Shown one piece after another: positions 1 through 5,548 of a DNA stretch of 14,389 nucleotides. Both the position numbers and the translations under genes were made by a program. This DNA comes from Betaproteobacteria bacterium. Lineage in GTDB: Bacteria > Pseudomonadota > Gammaproteobacteria > Burkholderiales > Casimicrobiaceae. Positions within the stretch are counted from its first letter, which is position 1. The number at the start of each line of letters is the position of its first letter. Location: the NCBI GenBank assembly GCA_005888955.1, contig VBCS01000083.1:1-14389 (forward strand), in the 5' to 3' direction. The notes beneath the pieces are model-generated. The model had not been told where the DNA came from, made no database searches, and saw only the letters and a program-made list of their open reading frames with translations.

Positions 1-456
1 ACCGGTGCGGCGATGTCGTTCTGCCCGACATCCAACCTGTTTCTAGGCAGCGGCTTGTTCGATGCCGACGCGGCCAAGCGGCACAACGTGCGCGTCGGCA
101 TCGGCACCGACGTCGGTGGCGGCACCAGCTTGAGCATGCTGCGCACGCTGGACGAGGCGTACAAGGTCGCGCAACTCGGCGGCCAGCGCCTCTCGCCGCT
201 GCGCGCTTTCTACCTCGCGACACTCGGGTCGGCGCGTTCGCTCTATCTCGACGACCGGATCGGCAATTTCGTCGCCGGCAAGGAAGGCGACTTCATCGTG
301 CTCGATCTGGCAGCGACTCCGCTGATGGCCCGGCGCATGGCAAGCACCACCGATCTCGTGGAGCGGCTGTTCGTACTGATGATGCTCGGGGACGATCGAG
401 CGGTATTCGCCACTCACATCATGGGCCGTCGCGAATCCGCGAGGTCGCCGTGTTGA
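1..456 (+). CDS. guaD: Guanine deaminase, C-terminal part (gene runs off the left edge)
   Basis: The reading frame is open from base 1 and ends at TGA 454-456, giving 151 residues of the C-terminal part of an amidohydrolase. Guanine deaminase hydrolyses guanine to xanthine and ammonia in the cytoplasm, in purine salvage and catabolism. Seen in the sequence: the family-typical FCPTSNLFLGSGLFD stretch near residues 6-21, then GIGTDVGGGTS (residues 34-44), whose Asp is the late metal-ligand/catalytic Asp of this amidohydrolase class, followed by the LDEAYKVAQL helix. The end matches the usual GuaD C-terminus, with a small beta domain (GNFVAGKEGDFIVLDL). The true start and the N-terminal HxH metal motif lie outside the window. 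The ATG at base 13 is internal to the conserved domain, so it is not the start. The stop overlaps the next gene by 7 bases. Confidence 0.9.
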   Translation, partial: TGAAMSFCPTSNLFLGSGLFDADAAKRHNVRVGIGTDVGGGTSLSMLRTLDEAYKVAQLGGQRLSPLRAFYLATLGSARSLYLDDRIGNFVAGKEGDFIVLDLAATPLMARRMASTTDLVERLFVLMMLGDDRAVFATHIMGRRESARSPC

Positions 457-980
457 GCCGCAAATCGGTACGCCGGGGCCAGGCCGATCCGCAGGCGCCA
501 GCACGCGCAATCCACCGGAATCTCCGCGGATGGTTCGGCGCAGAGCTGCGCATCGTCGCGGTGTTCGAGTTCGCCAAGGGCGCGCTGGTGCTCGTCGCCG
601 GTCTGGGCCTGCTCGCGTTCGTGCATCGCGACATACGTGACGTGGCCGAAGAGCTGGTGGAGCACCTGCATCTCGATCCCGCGAGCCGCGTGCCGGAAAT
701 CTTCGTGGCGCTGGCGGAGCGCGTCGCGTCGATGGATTTGTGGCTGCTGGCGATCGGCGCGACAGTCTACGCGATCATGCGCATCGCCGAAGGATATGGT
801 CTGTGGCTCGATCGCGAATGGGCGGAATGGCTGGGCGCCGCGTCGGGCTTGATCTACGTGCCTTTCGAGATCTACGCGCTGACGAAGGGCGTGACCTCGC
901 TCAAGCTCGCGACGCTCGGAATCAACCTGCTGGTCGTCGCCGTGCTGAGCGACGCGCTCTGGCGGCGGCGACGCCGCTGA
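450..980 (+). CDS. DUF2127 family integral membrane protein
   Basis: A 176-residue protein of the DUF2127 type; its function is unknown. The start is GTG at 450, overlapping the guaD stop by 7 bases, which implies translational coupling. The N-terminus is basic (RKSVRRG, then AIHRNLRGW). Membrane segments are visible at about residues 35-58 (IVAVFEFAKGALVLVAGLGL), 96-113 (LWLLAIGATVYAIMRIAEG), 125-143 (WLGAASGLIYVPFEIYAL) and 148-168 (LKLATLGINLLVVAVLS). The C-terminus is a run of arginines, consistent with a cytoplasmic tail. The conserved family features RIAEGYGLW and the E-W pair in the loop, followed by YVPFEIYAL, support the assignment. The gene has no purine-related feature of its own, so the link to guaD is positional only. 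A TTG at the second codon could also serve as start. Confidence 0.78.
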   Translation: MLSRKSVRRGQADPQAPARAIHRNLRGWFGAELRIVAVFEFAKGALVLVAGLGLLAFVHRDIRDVAEELVEHLHLDPASRVPEIFVALAERVASMDLWLLAIGATVYAIMRIAEGYGLWLDREWAEWLGAASGLIYVPFEIYALTKGVTSLKLATLGINLLVVAVLSDALWRRRRR

Positions 981-1001
981 CGCCGCGCGGCGCGAACCGT
1001 G

Positions 1002-1102
1002 CGTAGCCCGGGCCGACCCCGGACTTGATCCGGGGGATGCCCGGGACCGCAAACGAGATGCCGCCCCCCGGGCATCGCGCTGCGCGCTTAGCCCGGGCTA
1101 CG
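1002..1102. repeat. Nested palindromic REP-like repeat between convergent genes
   Basis: This 101-base element is made of nested inverted repeats. The outer arms CGTAGCCCGGGC (1002-1013) and GCCCGGGCTACG (1091-1102) are a perfect 12-bp match. Inside lie GATGCCCGGG (1036-1045) and CCCGGGCATC (1067-1076), a perfect 10-bp match, and a separate hairpin CCCCGGA-cttga-TCCGGGG (1017-1035). The GTAGCCCGG motif is familiar from dispersed extragenic palindromes in many proteobacteria. The element fills the gap between the DUF2127 gene stop (980) and the aldehyde dehydrogenase stop (1106), so it probably also ends transcription or protects both 3' ends. There is no U-tract, so it is not a classical intrinsic terminator. 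Confidence 0.75.
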
Positions 1103-1105
1103 CGG

Positions 1106-2530
1106 CTACGCGAGCTGCTTCAGGATTTTAAGAACTGCATCGAAGCGCTTGCGATAAGGCGGATAGAGCAACCATGTCGGCGCGAAGCGCGGCTGCATGA
1201 ACACCGCTTTCTCGTGCGTGAAAGCGAGAAACCCCCGTTCGCCGTGATAAGCGCCGTACCCCGATGCACCGACGCCGCCGAACGGCAGCTCCTCGTTGCA
1301 GAAGTGCCAGAGCGTGTCGTCAAAAGTCACGCCCCCCGCGATCGTCTGCTGCAGCAGGCGCAGGCGTGAGGGTGCGTCGCCGCCGAAAGCGTAGAGCGCC
1401 AACGGCCGCGGGCGGGCGTTGATCTTCGCGATCGCCTCGTCGAAGGTCGTATACGTGTCGATCGGCAGGATCGGCCCGAAGATTTCCTCGCGCATCGCCG
1501 CCATGTCGTCGCGCACGTCGACGAGCAGCGTCGGCGCGAGCTTGCGCGCCCGCTCAGGCAGGAACTCGTTACCGGGATTGAGCCGCACGACCCGCGCCCC
1601 CTTGGCCTCCGCGTCATCGATCAGCGCGGCGAGCCGGGCGTAGTGGCGATCGTTGATGATGCTCGTGTAGTCGGGATTGGCGCCGAGCTGCGGATAGAGG
1701 GCAGCGACGCTCGAGGCCAGCGCCTCGATCAGCGCATCGACTCTGTCCGCAGGTGCGAGCACATAGTCGGGTGCGATGCAGGTCTGTCCGGCGTTCAGGA
1801 GCTTGCCCACCGCGAGCCGGGGTGCGAGCGCTTCGACGTCGGCGTCGGCATGGATGAGTGCGGGCGACTTGCCGCCGAGCTCGAGGGTGAGCGGGGTCAG
1901 GTTTTCCGCCGCCGCGCGCGCGATCTCGCGTCCAACCCGCGTCGAGCCGGTGAAAAACAGGTGATCGAACGGCAGCCGCGCAAATGCCTGGCCGACCTCC
2001 GCACCGCCGGTGACGACGGCGAACTCGTCGGCGGCGAAACGGGAGCCGACGATGCGCTCCAGAAGCGCTGAGGTTTTCGGAGTGAGCTCGCTCGGCTTGA
2101 GCAGCACGCGATTGCCCGCTGCAAGCGCCGCCACGATCGGCAGCAACGCGAGCTGCACCGGATAATTCCATGGGCTGATGACGCCGGCGACCCCGCGCGG
2201 CTGGCGCACAATGCGGCTCCCGCCCGGGCGGAGATAGAGCGGCGTAGGAACGCTGCGCGAGCGCATCCACCGCCGGAGATTACGCCGCGCATGGCGGATG
2301 CCGGCTGTCACCATGAACAGCTCGGCGAGCCGCGTCTCCTGCGCCGGGCGGACGCCGAAATCGGCGGCGATCGCCGCGACGAGCTCCGCCTCGTTCGCGT
2401 CAACCAGCGCAGCGAGCCGGTCGAGCCGGTCGCGGCGCACGGCGAACGAAGGATTGCGCTCGGCATCGAACGCCATTCGCTGCGCGGCGAACAGCGCGCC
2501 GAGGGTATCGCCACCCGGGTTGCCGCTCAT
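1106..2530 (-). CDS. calB: Coniferyl aldehyde dehydrogenase-type NAD(P)-dependent aldehyde dehydrogenase
   Basis: A 474-residue cytoplasmic aldehyde dehydrogenase of the class-3-like group that contains coniferyl aldehyde dehydrogenase (coniferyl aldehyde to ferulate). Landmarks: PWNYP at about 120-124 with the oxyanion Asn122, the LLKPSE cofactor-binding stretch at about 143-148, FTGSTRVG at about 193-200, general base Glu217 in LELGGKSP, and nucleophile Cys251 in GQTCIAPDY. The C-terminus ends with the hydrophobic WLLYPPY segment typical of this group, and length is normal. The start ATG overlaps the stop of the upstream FrnE-like gene as ATGA (2527-2530), so the two are co-transcribed and translationally coupled. 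The family is seen clearly; the exact substrate is inferred from similarity. A general fatty or aromatic aldehyde dehydrogenase is the main alternative. Confidence 0.85.
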   Translation of the reverse strand: MSGNPGGDTLGALFAAQRMAFDAERNPSFAVRRDRLDRLAALVDANEAELVAAIAADFGVRPAQETRLAELFMVTAGIRHARRNLRRWMRSRSVPTPLYLRPGGSRIVRQPRGVAGVISPWNYPVQLALLPIVAALAAGNRVLLKPSELTPKTSALLERIVGSRFAADEFAVVTGGAEVGQAFARLPFDHLFFTGSTRVGREIARAAAENLTPLTLELGGKSPALIHADADVEALAPRLAVGKLLNAGQTCIAPDYVLAPADRVDALIEALASSVAALYPQLGANPDYTSIINDRHYARLAALIDDAEAKGARVVRLNPGNEFLPERARKLAPTLLVDVRDDMAAMREEIFGPILPIDTYTTFDEAIAKINARPRPLALYAFGGDAPSRLRLLQQTIAGGVTFDDTLWHFCNEELPFGGVGASGYGAYHGERGFLAFTHEKAVFMQPRFAPTWLLYPPYRKRFDAVLKILKQLA

Positions 2531-3219
2531 GCGTCGGCGCGCGCGGCGGCGATCGCCTCGAGCAGCACGTCCGGGTCGTGCGCGCCGGAAACCGCGGTGC
2601 GACCGTTGAAGATGAAGAACGGAACGCCGGTGATACCGGCCTCCTGCGCCTCGCGATATTCCGCTTCGACCTCCGCGCGGTATGCGTCCGACGCAAGCAT
2701 CGCGCGCGCCTCATCGTCCGGGAGGCCGCCGCCGGCCGCGAGCGCGGCCAGCTCGTCGCGCGCGCCGATCCATCGGCCCTCGATGAAATACGCGCGGAAC
2801 AAACGATCGACCAGCGCCCCGGCGTCGCCGCGCTGCTGCGCCCATGCGATCAGGCGATGCGCGTCGCGTGTATTCGGCTGCCTTGAGATCCGGTCGAAGT
2901 CGAAGGGGATACCGACCTCTGCGCCGACGGCTCGCACCCGCGTATAGATTTCAACCGCGCGCGCCTTTCCGCCGAATTTCTGCTCGAGATACGCCGTACG
3001 TGGAATACCCTCCACCGGCAGATCCGGGTTGAGCTCAAACGGATGCCAGCGTACGGTGGCCGCGACATCCGGCTGGTCGGCGCGCCATCGGGCCAGCGCG
3101 GTTTCGAGCTTGCGCTTGCCGACGTAGCACCAGGGGCAGACGACGTCCGAGACGACGTCGACGAAAAGCGGCGCGCGAACGAGCTCGGCGGCGGAGGATG
3201 ATTGCAGCGTCGTGCTCAT
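2527..3219 (-). CDS. DsbA-family (FrnE-like) thiol oxidoreductase
   Basis: A 230-residue protein of the cytoplasmic DsbA/FrnE family (thioredoxin fold with helical insertion, related to 2-hydroxychromene-2-carboxylate isomerase). The CPWC active site lies at residues 28-31, directly after the first beta strand (VDVVSDVVCPWCYVGKRKLE). The family-typical RWHPFELNPDLP, the helical FDFDRISRQPNTRDAHRL segment, and the cis-Pro motif GITGVPFFIFN near the C-terminus are all present. No signal peptide is visible. I chose ATG at 3219 because the conserved fold begins soon after it and a GAAAG lies about 9 bases upstream. An in-frame ATG at 3264 would add 15 Arg/Gly-rich residues with no good ribosome site. 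The gene is coupled to the aldehyde dehydrogenase by a 4-base overlap. Substrate and partner are unknown. Confidence 0.85.
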   Translation of the reverse strand: MSTTLQSSSAAELVRAPLFVDVVSDVVCPWCYVGKRKLETALARWRADQPDVAATVRWHPFELNPDLPVEGIPRTAYLEQKFGGKARAVEIYTRVRAVGAEVGIPFDFDRISRQPNTRDAHRLIAWAQQRGDAGALVDRLFRAYFIEGRWIGARDELAALAAGGGLPDDEARAMLASDAYRAEVEAEYREAQEAGITGVPFFIFNGRTAVSGAHDPDVLLEAIAAARADA

Positions 3220-3402
3220 CGCCGCGGTCTTTCGCAGGCGCCGGCCGCCACGCGGCCACGGCATGGAACCCGGGGGCGTGCGAGCAAGATCGACACAGAG
3301 TTCAAGCTATTGTTCGTCAGGATCGCCCTCGCGGGCGCTCGCCGCGCATTGTACTGCAGCGACTTCCGGTTCCCCTTGCTGGCGCGTCGGCGCGTTTGGT
3401 GC

Positions 3403-3686
3403 TAAGGAACCTCTGAATAAGTCCCGCGTGGCCGCGACGGACGCTTTCCGGGATGAGCTGCGCGAAGCGACGCGAGGCCCATGGCAGGCCCCCATGGGCG
3501 AGCGGCGCGACAAAGCAGATCGCCCGGAAAGCGTCCGTCCCTTTGGGTTTCGGCGCAATGGCACTCATCTGCGTTGTTGCGCGGCTTGCGAATAAGATGA
3601 ACTATTCGCTGCGCCACGACGCCTAGCATCTGAGGCCATTGCGCCAGAAACGCGGCTCATGTGTGACTTGTTCAGAGGTTCCTTAA
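3403..3686. mobile_element. MITE-like element with terminal inverted repeats (IS5-subgroup type ends)
   Basis: The left end TAAGGAACCTCTGAATAAGTC (3403-3423) matches the reverse complement of the right end (3666-3686 region) at 20 of 21 positions. If the ends are taken at GGAACC (3406) and GGTTCC (3682), the flanks are CTAA (3402-3405) and TTAA (3683-3686), fitting the 4-bp YTAR target of IS5-subgroup elements with one mismatch. IS5 itself also begins GGAA and has GAATAAG a few bases in. No transposase frame exists. Inside are two hairpins: perfect 16-bp arms at 3437-3452 and 3523-3538 with GCCCATGG/CCATGGGC (3477-3484, 3492-3499) near the loop, and a second with arms at 3548-3562 and 3635-3650 and an inner GCGAATA/TATTCGC stem (3588-3594, 3603-3609). 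It sits between frnE-like and earP, 28-33 bases before the earP start. Confidence 0.82.
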
Positions 3687-3714
3687 CCTAATCCTCGACC
3701 CGACACGCCGCCTC

Positions 3715-4869
3715 GTGTCCGCACCCGCCCCTCGCTGGGACATCTTCTGCACCGTCGTCGACAATTACGGCGACGTCGGTGTCGCCTGGCGTCTTGCACG
3801 CCAGCTCGCCGGCGAGCACGCTATCGCAGTGCGACTGTTCGTCGACGACATGCGGGCGCTCGCGCGCCTTGCGCCGGAGATCGATGCGGCGACGAGCGAG
3901 CAACGCGCACGAGGCGTCGACGTGTGCCGCTGGGGAGGCGCGCAGGTGCATCTCGCGTCAGACCCGAGCGACGTCGTCGTCGAAGCGTTCGGCTGTGGGC
4001 TGCCGCCGTCGTACCTCGGAGCGATGGCGGCGCGCGGCCGGCCGCCGGTCTGGATCAACCTGGAATATCTCTCCGCCGAATCGTGGATCGAAGGCTGCCA
4101 CGGGCTCGCCTCGCGGCATCCGGCGCTCCCGCTCACGCGTTATTTCTTCTTCCCGGGATTCACGGTGCAGAGCGGCGGGCTCCTGCGCGAGCGCGACCTC
4201 CTTCCCCGCCGCGATCGTTTTCGAGCGGCTCCTGGTGCGCGAGAAGCGCTATGGCGAGCGCTGGGTATCGCGGCGCCCGCGCCGGAAGTGCGAATTGTGT
4301 CTCTGTTCTGCTATCCCAACGCTCCGCTTCCATCCCTTCTCGACGCATGGACGGAAAGCGACCCACCGATCCTGTGCCTCGTTCCCGAAGGCACGGCGAA
4401 CGCAATGCTCGCGCGCTGGACCGGCGGTGCCGAACTCCATGCGGGCAGGCGCTTCGGCCGTGGCCGGCTCACGCTCGCCGCCGTGCCCTTCGTCGCCCAG
4501 GACGATTACGACCAGCTGCTCTGGGCCTGCAACGTCAATTTCGTTCGCGGCGAGGATTCGTTCGTCCGCGCACAGTGGGCGGCACGGCCGCTGGTCTGGC
4601 ACGTGTACCCGCAAACCGAGAACGCACATCGGTTGAAGCTCGACGCATTTCTCGCGCGCTACGGCGCCGCGCTGCCACCGGATCCAGCGGCGGCGTTGAG
4701 AAGGCTTTCGATCGCCTGGAATGGCGAAGGCGACGCGGGCGCGGCGTGGCAGCAGTTTGCCGCTGCCCTTCCCGCGCTTAGCACCCACGCCGAATCCTGG
4801 ACATCGGCGCTGGCCGCTCAATCGGACTTGGCCGAGGGCCTGGTCAAATTCTGCGCGGATCGGGTATAA
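3715..4869 (+). CDS. earP: EF-P arginine rhamnosyltransferase EarP
   Basis: A 384-residue GT-B glycosyltransferase that transfers rhamnose from dTDP-beta-L-rhamnose to Arg32 of EF-P, in the cytoplasm. The N-terminal signature WDIFCTVVDNYGDVGVAWRL covers residues 8-27. Asp16 and Asp20 sit where the family's catalytic/structural aspartates are. The C-terminal nucleotide-sugar-binding signature NFVRGEDSFVRAQWA starts at about residue 275, with Glu280 and Asp281, and is followed by PLVWHVYPQ. Length is normal. The start is GTG at 3715: no ATG lies in the open frame upstream (stop at 3664-3666), and it places WDIFC at the usual distance from the N-terminus. No convincing Shine-Dalgarno is seen, and the mobile element ends only 28-33 bases upstream. 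efp follows in the same direction, which confirms the role. Confidence 0.95.
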   Translation: MSAPAPRWDIFCTVVDNYGDVGVAWRLARQLAGEHAIAVRLFVDDMRALARLAPEIDAATSEQRARGVDVCRWGGAQVHLASDPSDVVVEAFGCGLPPSYLGAMAARGRPPVWINLEYLSAESWIEGCHGLASRHPALPLTRYFFFPGFTVQSGGLLRERDLLPRRDRFRAAPGAREALWRALGIAAPAPEVRIVSLFCYPNAPLPSLLDAWTESDPPILCLVPEGTANAMLARWTGGAELHAGRRFGRGRLTLAAVPFVAQDDYDQLLWACNVNFVRGEDSFVRAQWAARPLVWHVYPQTENAHRLKLDAFLARYGAALPPDPAAALRRLSIAWNGEGDAGAAWQQFAAALPALSTHAESWTSALAAQSDLAEGLVKFCADRV

Positions 4870-4870
4870 T
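4841..4870 (+). promoter_or_regulatory. Candidate sigma70 promoter for efp inside the end of earP
   Basis: A perfect TATAAT lies at 4865-4870 and covers the earP stop codon (TAA 4867-4869). A possible -35, TGGTCA (4841-4846, four of six matches), is 18 bases upstream. The 5' leader then carries a tandem copy of CAATGGATT (4887-4895 and 4896-4904) and an AGGGTG ribosome site before the efp ATG. The local AT-rich patch stands out from the GC-rich surroundings. This would let efp, an abundant factor, be made at a higher level than EarP. Confidence 0.6.
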
Positions 4871-4920
4871 TATTGGTTGTCCGAATCAATGGATTCAATG
4901 GATTAGCTTAGGGTGCACTT

Positions 4921-5475
4921 ATGAAAACCGCGCAGGAAGTCCGCGCCGGCAACGTCATCATGATCGGCAACGATCCGATGGTCGTGCAGAAGGCCGAGTT
5001 CAACAAATCCGGCCGCAATGCGTCCGTCGTGAAGATGAAGCTCAAGAATCTCCTGTCCAACTCAGGAACGGAGACCGTTTATCGCGCCGACGAGAAATTC
5101 GATGTCGTTCAGCTCGAGCGCAAGGAAGTGACCTACTCCTATTTCCAGGACCCGCTGTACGTGTTCATGGACAGCGAGTACAACCAGATCGAGGTCGAGA
5201 AAGAAAACATCGGCGATGCCGTCAACTATCTCGAGGACGGGCTGCAGTGCGAATTGACGCTGTATGACGGCAAGCCGATCTCGGTCGAGCTTCCAAACAG
5301 CGTCGTGCGCGAGATCGCCTACACCGAGCCCGCGGTGCGCGGGGATACTTCGGGCAAAGTTCTCAAGCCCGCGAAGCTCGGCAGCGGTCTCCAGGTGCAG
5401 GTTCCGCTGTTCGTCGCGACCGGCGACAGGATCGAGATCGACACCCGCACCGGCGAGTATCGCCGCCGCGTCTGA
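4921..5475 (+). CDS. efp: Translation elongation factor P, Arg32 (rhamnosylated) type
   Basis: A 184-residue EF-P of normal length. EF-P enters the ribosomal E site and promotes peptide bond formation at consecutive prolines. It has the N-terminal KOW-like domain (residues 1-65), the middle OB domain, and the C-terminal OB domain with the family signature GDRIEIDTRTGEYRRR at about 168-183. The modified-loop residue is Arg32 (NKSGRNA, residues 28-34), not Lys, matching rhamnosylation by the adjacent EarP rather than EpmA/B lysylation. The ATG at 4921 has AGGG at 4910-4913. A strong terminator follows the stop. Apart from promoter TATAAT at 4865-4870, I see no regulatory site. Confidence 0.98.
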   Translation: MKTAQEVRAGNVIMIGNDPMVVQKAEFNKSGRNASVVKMKLKNLLSNSGTETVYRADEKFDVVQLERKEVTYSYFQDPLYVFMDSEYNQIEVEKENIGDAVNYLEDGLQCELTLYDGKPISVELPNSVVREIAYTEPAVRGDTSGKVLKPAKLGSGLQVQVPLFVATGDRIEIDTRTGEYRRRV

Positions 5476-5495
5476 CGCGTACGCTCACCGCCGCT

Positions 5496-5542
5496 AGAAG
5501 AAACAGGCGCGCTTGAGAGCCCCGAGCGCGCCCGTTCTTTTT
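5496..5542. terminator. Bidirectional intrinsic terminator between efp and the GH15 gene
   Basis: The perfect stem GGCGCGCT (5506-5513) / AGCGCGCC (5525-5532) has an 11-base loop. It is flanked by an A-rich left side (AGAAGAAACA) and a T-rich right side (GTTCTTTTT, 5534-5542), which can pair further with a few mismatches. On the plus strand the U-tract follows the hairpin after efp. On the minus strand the transcript reads GCGCGCC then TGTTTCTTCT, so the same structure can end the convergent GH15 mRNA, whose stop is 7 bases away. Confidence 0.85.
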
Positions 5543-5548
5543 CACCTC

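Noticed and set aside
3220..3402. Possible promoter for the frnE-like gene (minus-strand TACAAT, complement of 3348-3353)
   Set aside because: The hexamer is good but no acceptable -35 lies 16-18 bases upstream, so I do not list it. Nothing else is visible in this stretch.
3198..3629. Several 70-127 codon frames on both strands across the frnE-earP gap
   Set aside because: They run through the hairpins and terminal repeats of the mobile element and show no transposase or other domain.
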